A DNA stretch of 64,000 nucleotides from Paucisalibacillus algeriensis (GTDB lineage: Bacteria; Bacillota; Bacilli; Bacillales; Amphibacillaceae). This document shows positions 48,908-56,970 of this stretch, in pieces (within the stretch, counting starts at the first letter, position 1; each line of letters begins with the position of its first letter). The stretch covers positions 372,001-436,000 of the forward strand of contig NZ_CBYO010000022.1 in NCBI RefSeq assembly GCF_000577245.1. The letters are read 5' to 3'. The notes beneath the pieces were generated by a model, which was not told the origin of the DNA, made no database searches, and saw only the letters and a program-made list of their open reading frames with translations. The position numbers were made by a program, and so were the translations under genes.

Positions 48908-50166
48908 TAGTTACGCCCCCTTCCAGGAAAAATAGCCATGCCCAACATAAGAAACACAATAAAGTATCCAAAAAGAATGCCCATTGGTATTACTAAATTC
49001 CCAGAATTATTAAGTTGAATCCATTCCAGTATCACTGTCAGTGACAAACCATTTGGTGTCCATTCTCCAATACGTTGAAGAAAGGCTGGTAGAATTTGAA
49101 TGGGAGTGAAATTTCCGCCAAGGACAGCCATTGACATAATAATCAAGGAAAAAATTCCACTTGCTGCATTGGTGTCTTGTAAATTTAAGGTTATGCTTGT
49201 AAATAATGCAGTTAACCCCGAAATAGTAAGAGCAAATGCAGTAATAACGATTAGTAGACCAATCCAAAATTCCAGAGATTTATCTGGAAACACATCAAAC
49301 AATAATTGACTTATTGTGAACGTGATAATGATTTGTAACCAAGAAAGAATAAATGTAGCTAGTGTTTTTCCCATTAGATAGTGGAATGGATGGCTTCCTG
49401 TCAAAATAATCCGATTAAAAACACGTTCCCTCTTTTCGGTGACGGTTTTCATTGCTAATGTCTGTGCCATAAATAAGGCAAATAGAGTACTCATTGCAAT
49501 GGTAATATATTGGGTAAAACTATACGTTTCTACTCCTTCAATTACTTCTCTTCCCCCTTGTGGAAGTAGCGGTTCCTGTGCTTCACCTTCCGCTATGGTC
49601 CCAAGAGCAAGTTCTAAATTAATCGATTCAATAAAGTTGTTCATCATATTTTGTAGTGTATTTAGCTCATTCGATTGTTCTTCCGCTTGAATTGATAAGG
49701 CTACGTCCGCTTCTTCGTCTAACATGATCGAAGAAAGAATGGCATAAGTAAAACCTTCAGGAATCCTTACAAAGGCATGCAAATCTCCTTCTTCTACCAA
49801 CTCAACAGCTTCTGCTTCACTCACGTTTTTCGTATGAATCACTTGCTTTATTTCCGGATTGTCAAAAAAACTGATAATCATTTCACTAGGATTAAAAACA
49901 GACGTTTGTTGAAGTATGGCCTCTTTTTCTGCCTGGTCTAAATCCATTTCATTTACTGCTTCTTCAAATCGCTCAAGTCCCTCTAGAGAATTGTCCTCCT
50001 CTACAATTCCTACCTGAATGTCCATTGATTCCCCATCATCCGTAAACAAACCAGATAAAGCTACATTTAATACAACAATGAGAATAATAGGAAGTAAAAG
50101 AGCAATAAGAACTTCTTTACGATCTCTCCAAAATACGAGTAAATCTTTTTTTAAAAATGAGCCCAT
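48907..50166 (-). CDS. lnrM: ABC-2 permease, LnrM-like
   Basis: 419 residues with the same layout as its partner: a helix at about 15-35, an extracellular region (about 40-230) rich in Glu and Asp, then five or six helices to the end. It lies between the ATPase (15-base gap) and the second permease (one-base overlap). Most likely a heteromeric transporter half. Substrate predicted from synteny only. Confidence 0.76.
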   Translation of the reverse strand: MGSFLKKDLLVFWRDRKEVLIALLLPIILIVVLNVALSGLFTDDGESMDIQVGIVEEDNSLEGLERFEEAVNEMDLDQAEKEAILQQTSVFNPSEMIISFFDNPEIKQVIHTKNVSEAEAVELVEEGDLHAFVRIPEGFTYAILSSIMLDEEADVALSIQAEEQSNELNTLQNMMNNFIESINLELALGTIAEGEAQEPLLPQGGREVIEGVETYSFTQYITIAMSTLFALFMAQTLAMKTVTEKRERVFNRIILTGSHPFHYLMGKTLATFILSWLQIIITFTISQLLFDVFPDKSLEFWIGLLIVITAFALTISGLTALFTSITLNLQDTNAASGIFSLIIMSMAVLGGNFTPIQILPAFLQRIGEWTPNGLSLTVILEWIQLNNSGNLVIPMGILFGYFIVFLMLGMAIFPGRGRN

Positions 50167-50181
50167 ATGATTACTCCTCTC

Positions 50182-51114
50182 TTAATCTCGCAATGTTTTC
50201 CCTGTTAAATGGAGAAACACGTCTTCTAGACTTGGATCTTCCATTTGAAAGTGGATAATTTGAATATCTACCTTTTCTGCAGCATGTACTAAGTCAGAAA
50301 GGATATTACTGCCCTTTTTCGAAATAACACGAATTCCTTCATTTGTTTCTTCCACACGACGAACAGCCTCCATTCCTTTAATACTTTCAAGCAATGGATA
50401 ACTCTTTTTACTTAGCTGAATTTGAATCGTATCCTCTGTCGATAATATACTCAATAACTCCGATTTACTCCCGGAAGCTACTACTCTACCATGATCCATA
50501 ATGTACACTCGATTACATAATTGCTCCACTTCCTCCATATAATGACTCGTGTAAAGAATAGTCATTCCCGTTTCTTCATTTAACTTCTTCACTGTTTCCA
50601 AGATATGGTTTCTAGATTGTGGATCAATTCCAACAGTCGGTTCATCCAGAATGAGAATCTTTGGTTTATGCAACAATGCTGCTGCGATATTAACCCTTCT
50701 TTTCATTCCACCTGAAAAGGTCTTAACTAGCTCCTTTTGTCGATCTTTCAGACCCACCATTTCTAACACTTCTTGAATACGAATTTCTAATAATTCTTTT
50801 TTTACTTTATAAATCTTCCCGAAAAACTTCAGATTTTCATATGCTGAAAGTTCTTCATATAAGGCGATTTCCTGTGGAACAACCCCTAGCACTTTTCTAA
50901 TCTCTGAAGGGTTTTTAATGGTACTTTTCCCATTCAACTTTACATCCCCTGATGTTGGTTTTAACAAGGAGGAAATCATCGATATTGTGGTAGATTTACC
51001 TGCCCCATTTGGTCCAAGTAATCCAACTGATTCCCCTTCATCCAAATACATATCAATTTCATCCACTGCTTTTTTCTCTTTAAATGTTTTACTAAGCTTT
51101 ATCGTTTCGAGCAT
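50182..51114 (-). CDS. lnrL: ABC transporter ATP-binding protein, LnrL-like
   Basis: 310 residues. Walker A GLLGPNGAGKSTTIS (about 32-46), signature TFSGGMKRRVN, Walker B ILILDEPTVGID and H-loop TSHYMEE. The C-terminal ~80 residues are the usual ABC-2 drug-type extension. It follows the two-component genes after a terminator at 51173-51209, so it may have its own promoter. Position and order match B. subtilis lnrL. Confidence 0.85.
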   Translation of the reverse strand: MLETIKLSKTFKEKKAVDEIDMYLDEGESVGLLGPNGAGKSTTISMISSLLKPTSGDVKLNGKSTIKNPSEIRKVLGVVPQEIALYEELSAYENLKFFGKIYKVKKELLEIRIQEVLEMVGLKDRQKELVKTFSGGMKRRVNIAAALLHKPKILILDEPTVGIDPQSRNHILETVKKLNEETGMTILYTSHYMEEVEQLCNRVYIMDHGRVVASGSKSELLSILSTEDTIQIQLSKKSYPLLESIKGMEAVRRVEETNEGIRVISKKGSNILSDLVHAAEKVDIQIIHFQMEDPSLEDVFLHLTGKTLRD

Positions 51115-51172
51115 CTTAGTACACTCCTTTTATAATTCAAATTCGTTTATCCTTTTTTAATGTATAAAAAAA

Positions 51173-51209
51173 GAAACAACGTCACCACTATCTTCAGTCA
51201 CGATGTTTC
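51173..51209 (-). terminator. Intrinsic terminator between the two-component and ABC genes
   Basis: GAAACA-n-CGT...ACG-n-TGTTTC; the minus strand goes into a run of seven T residues. It separates lnrJK-like from lnrLMN-like genes and could reduce read-through. Confidence 0.75.
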
Positions 51210-51243
51210 CTAATAACCGTTACTTTCATCATTTTTACTAATC

Positions 51244-51876
51244 TTATACCAAATTATGGCGAATGGCATAGATGGCAAGTTGTGTACGATCCCTTAGTTC
51301 GAGTTTGTTTAAAATTTGACTTGTATTATTCTTCACGGTACCAATGGATATAGCAAGTCTTTCGGCAATCTCACCATTACTTAATCCTTCACCTATACAC
51401 TTTAATATGTCCCTTTCCCGTGGTGTTAAGGTAGGATCAGGTTGTTTATTTTCCTCCTGTTTCAACAGAATAGGCATTACTTTTGCTGCGACATGATCTT
51501 CTATCGATAGTCCTCCCGTTAAGGCACTTCGAATGGAGCGAAGCAGGGATTCCGTATCTCCTGTTTTTAACACATACCCACTCACGCCAATTTTTAATGA
51601 TTCCAAAACGTATTGATTATCATCAAATGTTGTTAATATTAATATTTTCGTATTGGGCCATCTGGAGTGAATGACTTTGGCTGCCTCAATTCCATCCATT
51701 ACAGGCATACGAATATCGAGAATAACAATATCAAAGGACTGTTTTTCACAAAGTAAAATTGCCTCTTTTCCATGATTTGCTTCCCCGGTTACCTTCATCT
51801 CTTCATCGGACTCAATCATTTTTTTCAGGCCCTGCCTTACCATCACCTGATCTTCTGCCAGTAATATCCGAACCAT
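51244..51876 (-). CDS. lnrK: NarL/LuxR-type response regulator, LnrK-like
   Basis: 210 residues. Receiver domain at 1-120 with the phospho-acceptor Asp54 in DIVILDIRMPVMDG and ILTTF at the T-site; C-terminal LuxR HTH in LTPRERDILKCIGEGLSNGEIAERLAISIGTVKNNTSQIL. Expected to activate the ABC genes on phosphorylation by the adjacent kinase. The gene overlaps the 3' end of the kinase gene by 65 bases, an unusually large overlap. Confidence 0.88.
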   Translation of the reverse strand: MVRILLAEDQVMVRQGLKKMIESDEEMKVTGEANHGKEAILLCEKQSFDIVILDIRMPVMDGIEAAKVIHSRWPNTKILILTTFDDNQYVLESLKIGVSGYVLKTGDTESLLRSIRSALTGGLSIEDHVAAKVMPILLKQEENKQPDPTLTPRERDILKCIGEGLSNGEIAERLAISIGTVKNNTSQILNKLELRDRTQLAIYAIRHNLV

Positions 51877-53011
51877 GATCTATCCCCATTTCTATTTTAA
51901 AATAGCCCCTAATAATGAACTGTTCATCTGTTTGAAAGACTTCCAAATCTCCGCCGAATCGTTCTAATCGTTCCCGCATGGAAATTAGACCGAATCCTTC
52001 TTGATACTGTTGATGTTCGGTAATGGGATTATTAATTTCAAAACGAAAAATACTCCCACCCGGTGCCTCAAACATAATCTCTGCTTCCCTTGAGGTGCTA
52101 TGCTTCATAATATTCGTAAGTGCCTCCTGAACGGAACGATAAATGACAAAAGCCTGTTCACCAGTAAGTGGAGCCGTAGAAGCACCATGCTTCACAGAAA
52201 AGTGAATCCGCATAAAGCTTTCCATTTCTAATTTGCGAATTAATCGTAATACTCCTGGGAGCCCTCCCGTTTCACTCGTTTTAAGTGATTTAACTGCCCG
52301 TCTAGTTTCCTCTAGACTCTCACTAGCAAGCCATTTTAGCGATTGAACGTGCTCCTTATCCTTTTCAGATACATCAAGCCGAAATGCTTCTAGCTGCAAG
52401 AGGAGAGCAGTCAGTTTATGTCCAACTGAATCATGGATTTCATGAGCAATCAACATTCGTTCTTCCTGTCTGGTGACTTCATCATCCGATACTCTTCTTC
52501 GTTTGAGACTTCGATATTCACTAAGTAGCGCTTCATATCGAGCTTCCAAATCATCTGATTGTCCTTTTGTTTTTTTATATACTAGCATTGCTGCAATGAA
52601 AAGAATCCAATAAAGAGAAATAAATATTCGTATGTATAGGGGTAGTTCCATGTTGAAGGAAGCTACTAGAATGCTTATGAAAATAAATATTGCCAGTAAC
52701 AAGCTGTCTCTAAAGTTCAAGTAATAAAAACCTTCCGCAATCACGAGGGTTAAGATGAGTAGAAGGTATGGATTAAATGCTACCCCATTAATAGGATAGA
52801 GAGTAAGAATTGCAATGATTCCATTCATCCCTAATAGGAATAGTAAAGGTTTTGGTTTCTGTTTCCATAACGGGGTAATGAAAAAAATTGTAAAATATAG
52901 TGCCGTTCCAAGAAGCTTAAGAGTCATATTATCTATCTTTTGGTTAAAATATAGAAGAGCAAATGGCCAAACTATTATATTGAACAGTAACCATAACCAG
53001 TAAGACCTCAT
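51812..53011 (-). CDS. lnrJ: NarL-type sensor histidine kinase, LnrJ-like
   Basis: 399 residues. Four or five membrane helices (about 5-145), then HisKA_3 with the phospho-acceptor in RMLIAHEIHDSVGHKL (His193 in EIHD), and a HATPase domain (about 285-385) with FGLISMRERLERFGG. The extracytoplasmic loops are short, as in the intramembrane-sensing kinases such as LnrJ/YfiJ. Senses membrane-active compounds by homology. The last 20 residues are encoded in the region overlapping the regulator gene. Confidence 0.85.
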   Translation of the reverse strand: MRSYWLWLLFNIIVWPFALLYFNQKIDNMTLKLLGTALYFTIFFITPLWKQKPKPLLFLLGMNGIIAILTLYPINGVAFNPYLLLILTLVIAEGFYYLNFRDSLLLAIFIFISILVASFNMELPLYIRIFISLYWILFIAAMLVYKKTKGQSDDLEARYEALLSEYRSLKRRRVSDDEVTRQEERMLIAHEIHDSVGHKLTALLLQLEAFRLDVSEKDKEHVQSLKWLASESLEETRRAVKSLKTSETGGLPGVLRLIRKLEMESFMRIHFSVKHGASTAPLTGEQAFVIYRSVQEALTNIMKHSTSREAEIMFEAPGGSIFRFEINNPITEHQQYQEGFGLISMRERLERFGGDLEVFQTDEQFIIRGYFKIEMGIDHGSDITGRRSGDGKAGPEKND

Positions 53012-53389
53012 TTTTCCTGCCCCTTTCTTACTTACAATATTTTACCATACAAACGGCACTGTGGGGGGAAGGTCCCCCGGCCTTTTTATACCTCCTATTA
53101 TTGAAGTACTATGCTCATTGTATCAATACTGGATAATATTGGGATAGTCCTGTGGTATAAAAATAAGGAATGTAACACTACCTTTCTATATTTATAATAG
53201 AAACTAAACATGCTTTGGTGGCATTATTTTTTCAAGACATAATAGTTACTTTTGTCACCTTTCCTAATCAATGTACGATTCTATATAAAATTGGGATAAA
53301 ATTGGATGAGAAAAACTACTATCCACTTTCATTTTTGTGCATAATGTTATAATAGTCTACAAATCTAGGGAATGAAGGGTGAAAAAACA
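53012..53389. other. Intergenic region between lnrJ-like and ylbC genes
   Basis: Holds the start regions of both divergent genes. A GC-rich hairpin-like tract (GGGGG...CCCCC, 53065-53080) precedes CTTTTT on the plus strand, so it may be an orphan terminator. TATAAT at 53348-53353 is a likely -10 of ylbC; the -35 is poor. Confidence 0.5.
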
Positions 53390-54517
53390 ATGCCAAAACT
53401 AAGACATATTTTCTTTCTCTTGTTGCTACTCGGTGTGCTTTGGCATTTTTACGGGGAAGCATTTCAGAAATCGGGATTCTCAGGTACGATCGATGAAATG
53501 AAAAGTGATATAGAAGGAATAAAAGAGAATCCTAGTGTAGCTCTAACCATTGATACCATCAAACAAGAAATTGAACTGCTTTGGAATCAGTTCTCCAAAG
53601 ACAAACAGGATGACACACCAACAACTCCTGTACCTGATGCTCCAAATTTACAACAACCAACGGAACAAACATTTTCCGTTTATAATATTGAAATAGGAGA
53701 TACGCGTGCTGAGGTAGAAAAACAACTTAGCGAGCCGAAGCGTTCCACATTAAATGAATACGGTGTGGAGTGGGTTACCTATCATGAAAACTACCATAAC
53801 TTTCTAATGGTAGCATTTGATTCCTCCGATCAAGTAGCTGGACTTTATACAAATCAAGACTTATTAACTTCTACAGCAGGAATAACATTTAATAGTACAA
53901 GAGATGAAGTATTGTCTACTTTAGATGATCCAATTAAAGCCATTCGAAAAGGACGAATCCTTTATCAAGTGCAGGATACAAAAGAGTACAACACTTTCTT
54001 GATTGATAACAATTATGTCACGATTTTTTATGATATCCATGAAAATAATACTGTAACAGCCATTCAAATGATTAGTGCAGAACTTGAAAAAGAGAAAAAA
54101 GCATTTTTTGGTAAGCCAAATTCTGACTTAAAAGAAGGCCTAGAATATCAATTATTTGACCTAACCAATGCTGCTAGAGTAAATCATGGACTACCGGTTC
54201 TTTCCTGGGAAGAACCCCTACGCAAAACAGCTCAAGACCATAGTGCAGACATGGCAAAAAACAATTATTTCAGTCACGAAAACTTAGAAGGAAAATCTCC
54301 CTTTGATCGGATGGCAGATGATGCGATATCATACCGAGCCGCAGGTGAAAATCTCGCAACAGGTCAACCAAGTAGTATCTTTGCTCACGAGGGCCTGATG
54401 AATTCACTTGGTCATAGGGAAAACATATTAAAAACTGAATTTGAATCTTTAGCGGTGGGGGTTGCTTTTAATTCAGATAACCAACCATTTTACACAGAAA
54501 ATTTCTTGATGAAGTAA
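53390..54517 (+). CDS. ylbC: YlbC-like protein with CAP-associated N-domain and CAP (SCP/PR1) domain
   Basis: 375 residues from ATG 53390; an in-frame ATG at 53372 lies before the AAGGGTG Shine-Dalgarno. N-terminal hydrophobic signal/anchor (about 7-22), a linker with DTPTTPVPDAPN, the CAP_assoc_N domain (about 95-235) and a C-terminal CAP domain (about 255-375) in which HSADMAKNNYFSHEN, RAAGENLATGQPSS and LMNSLGHRENIL carry the His/Glu cavity residues. Extracytoplasmic. Related to YkwD/YlbC of Bacillus, whose role is not known. Followed by a REP-like palindrome. Confidence 0.85.
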   Translation: MPKLRHIFFLLLLLGVLWHFYGEAFQKSGFSGTIDEMKSDIEGIKENPSVALTIDTIKQEIELLWNQFSKDKQDDTPTTPVPDAPNLQQPTEQTFSVYNIEIGDTRAEVEKQLSEPKRSTLNEYGVEWVTYHENYHNFLMVAFDSSDQVAGLYTNQDLLTSTAGITFNSTRDEVLSTLDDPIKAIRKGRILYQVQDTKEYNTFLIDNNYVTIFYDIHENNTVTAIQMISAELEKEKKAFFGKPNSDLKEGLEYQLFDLTNAARVNHGLPVLSWEEPLRKTAQDHSADMAKNNYFSHENLEGKSPFDRMADDAISYRAAGENLATGQPSSIFAHEGLMNSLGHRENILKTEFESLAVGVAFNSDNQPFYTENFLMK

Positions 54518-54521
54518 ATGA

Positions 54522-54607
54522 GACGAAGGGTCAGGTCTGTTGTCCCGGGATAGAGGGTCAGGTCTATTGTCCCACCAACTGGGACGATAAACCTGACCCT
54601 TTGTCCC
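54522..54607. repeat. REP-like palindrome, copy 1 (with extra direct half)
   Basis: A half-copy GACGAAGGGTCAGGTCTGTTGTCCC (54522-54546) is followed by a fold-back pair: AGGGTCAGGTCTATTGTCCCA (54553-54573) and its inverted partner TGGGACGATAAACCTGACCCT (54580-54600) with TTGTCCC as tail. The stem is 21 base pairs with two wobble/mismatch positions and a 6-base loop. Confidence 0.85.
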
Positions 54608-54637
54608 TTCTAAACTGTTATACTATGGTTAGGTGAT

Positions 54638-56899
54638 ATGATGACGAACGTAGTGAAAATCTCAGTTAGAAATTTAGTTGAATATGTGTATCGAAGCGGC
54701 AGTATTGAGTCTGGTTTTCGTACGTCTTCTACCATGACCGAAGGAACTAGAATCCATCAACTAATCCAAAAAAGCTATCGTGAACAAGATGAAAAGGAAG
54801 TTTTTGTCGATGCAGAAATTCCTTATGAAGACTTCGTTGTTCGAGTTGATGGGCGTTGTGATGGATTGCTTAAGGATGGAGACTCAATCACAATCGATGA
54901 AATAAAGTCCACGGTACATTCTTTGGATGAGGTTCAGGAGGATACGCATCCAGTGCACTGGGCTCAGGCTATTTTTTATGGATATATTTATGCCGGAGAC
55001 CATGATTTATCACAAATGACTATTCAACTTACTTATGTACAAGTAAAAACAATGGAACAAAAGCAATTTCGACGTGTGATGACGTATGAGGAAATGAAAT
55101 CCTTCGTCTATGAAGTGATCGAGGAATATGCTGCATTTTTAAAAGTGAAGATAACGCAGAAGATAAAGCGTAATAAGACAAGTAAAACACTGGAATTTCC
55201 ATTTAAAACTTATCGTGAAGGTCAACGGAAACTTGCAGGTGCAGTATATAAAACCATTGTAGATAAAAGAACATTATTCGCAAGTGCTTCCACAGGGATT
55301 GGTAAAACAATTTCAACTATCTTTCCTACTGTCAAAGCAATTGGAGAAGGTAAACTGGAGAAAATGTTTTATTTAACTGCAAAAACAATTACGCGAACAG
55401 CTGCAGAAGAAGCATTTCGACTATTGATTGATCACGGTCTAGATATTCAGGTTCTGACCATAACTGCCAAAGATAAAATTTGCTTTCAAGAGGAAACTAT
55501 TTGTACCAGTGTAAATTGTCCATTCGCAGATGGGTTTTATGACCGAATAAATGGAGCGATTATTGATATTTTGAAGCATGAAAAGATGATGAATCGGAGC
55601 ATTATCGAACTGTACGCTAGAAAGCATCGGGTTTGTCCATTTGAATTTTCTATAGAATTGGCCTATACAGTGGATGCTGTCATTTGTGATTATAATTATA
55701 TTTTTGACCCGAGAGTATCGTTGAAGCGTTTGATGGAAGATCAGAAGAAGAAAACCGCAATACTAGTGGATGAGGCACACAACTTAGTTGATCGTGCCAG
55801 AGAAATGTATTCTGCTGAAATTTATAAGTCCAACTTTTTGCAGTTGAAAAGAGAGTTTAATAGCCCTATTGCAAATTCGGCTAAAGCCATCAATGAACAC
55901 TTATTAAAGGTTAAGAAGTCTGAGGAGTACTTGCGTAAGGACTTAGATAAGGAACTAGTAGAATTACTCGAAACGTTCATCATGGAGGCTGAGGTAGAAC
56001 TAGTACGTAATAACCACGAATTATTGCTAGACACGTATTTTGCCGCTCAAACCTTTGTAAAAATTGCTAAATTGTACAATGAACAATTTGTCAGTTATGT
56101 AGAGGTCCATAAGAGTGAAGTGAAGATGAAGTTATTTTGCCTTGATCCATCAGAGCAAATTCTAAAGATGGGAAAAGGTTTTCGGGCTAGAGTATTCTTT
56201 TCAGCAACATTAACACCTGCAGGGTATTATAAAGATTTACTTGGCGGACAACCTGATGATTATGTTATCTCCATCCCATCACCTTTTGCGAGAGAAAATG
56301 TAGAAGTCATTATACAACCGTTCTCAACGAGATATCGGGATAGAGAAAATACCATGATTCCAATGGTACACTTTTTCAAAAATGTGTTAGATAAGAAGGA
56401 TGGAAATTTCTTAATCTTCTTCCCTTCCTATCAATATATGAGAGATGCATATGAACAATTTATCGTTCATTATCCAGACGTGTGTACGATTATTCAAGAT
56501 GTGGGAATGTCAGAAGTAGAAAGAGAAGATTTTCTGGCAGAATTTAAGTCGAAACGAGCCGATAGATTGGTAGGTTTTGCTGTCCTTGGTGGAATTTTTT
56601 CAGAGGGTGTGGATTTAAAAGGAGACCGATTACAAGGTGTTATTGTAGTTGGGGTTGGAATGCCACAGATTGGTTTTGAGAGAAATATAATGAAAGACTA
56701 TTTCCAATCGGTTGGAAGGAATGGCTTCGATTATGCCTATGTTTATCCTGGAATGAATAAAGTACTCCAAGCTGGTGGCCGACTTATTCGTTCGGACTCT
56801 GATACTGGATTAATAGCATTGGTAGATGATCGATTTCTACAGAATAAGTACCAGACACTAATACCTTATGAATGGCAGCATTACACAGTTGTTGATTAA
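54638..56899 (+). CDS. DinG/XPD-family Fe-S helicase fused to an N-terminal PD-(D/E)XK nuclease domain
   Basis: 753 residues. N-terminal ~190 residues: GTRIHQLIQKSY and VDGRCDGLL...ITIDEIKST (D...E-x-K, nuclease core of Cas4/RecB type). Helicase: Q-like FKTYREGQRKLA, Walker A ASTGIGKTIST, an Fe-S cluster with four Cys (DKIC, ETIC, VNC, HRVC), DEAH box VDEAHN, and motifs V/VI in GIFSEGVDLKGDRL and QAGGRLIRSD. Unwinds DNA, possibly resolving structures during repair. AGGTGAT is the Shine-Dalgarno. Flanked on both sides by the same palindrome, so it may be a transferable unit. Could be a defence or repair helicase; not decided. Confidence 0.87.
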   Translation: MMTNVVKISVRNLVEYVYRSGSIESGFRTSSTMTEGTRIHQLIQKSYREQDEKEVFVDAEIPYEDFVVRVDGRCDGLLKDGDSITIDEIKSTVHSLDEVQEDTHPVHWAQAIFYGYIYAGDHDLSQMTIQLTYVQVKTMEQKQFRRVMTYEEMKSFVYEVIEEYAAFLKVKITQKIKRNKTSKTLEFPFKTYREGQRKLAGAVYKTIVDKRTLFASASTGIGKTISTIFPTVKAIGEGKLEKMFYLTAKTITRTAAEEAFRLLIDHGLDIQVLTITAKDKICFQEETICTSVNCPFADGFYDRINGAIIDILKHEKMMNRSIIELYARKHRVCPFEFSIELAYTVDAVICDYNYIFDPRVSLKRLMEDQKKKTAILVDEAHNLVDRAREMYSAEIYKSNFLQLKREFNSPIANSAKAINEHLLKVKKSEEYLRKDLDKELVELLETFIMEAEVELVRNNHELLLDTYFAAQTFVKIAKLYNEQFVSYVEVHKSEVKMKLFCLDPSEQILKMGKGFRARVFFSATLTPAGYYKDLLGGQPDDYVISIPSPFARENVEVIIQPFSTRYRDRENTMIPMVHFFKNVLDKKDGNFLIFFPSYQYMRDAYEQFIVHYPDVCTIIQDVGMSEVEREDFLAEFKSKRADRLVGFAVLGGIFSEGVDLKGDRLQGVIVVGVGMPQIGFERNIMKDYFQSVGRNGFDYAYVYPGMNKVLQAGGRLIRSDSDTGLIALVDDRFLQNKYQTLIPYEWQHYTVVD

Positions 56900-56905
56900 T
56901 AAAGC

Positions 56906-56963
56906 GGGACAGAGGGTCAGGTTTGTTGTCCCAACTGGGACGATAAACCTGACCCTCTGTCCC
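56906..56963. repeat. REP-like palindrome, copy 2
   Basis: GGGACAGAGGGTCAGGTTTG... (56906-56933) is inverted and repeated as ...AACCTGACCCTCTGTCCC (56936-56963) around a 2-base loop: a near-perfect 28-bp stem, closely similar to copy 1 at 54522-54607. It lies between the helicase and mutS2-like stop codons. Confidence 0.9.
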
Positions 56964-56970
56964 TATTCTC

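Noticed and set aside
53065-53080. GGGGG...CCCCC hairpin as a riboswitch or T-box
   Set aside because: No conserved aptamer or T-box core is seen; at best an orphan terminator.
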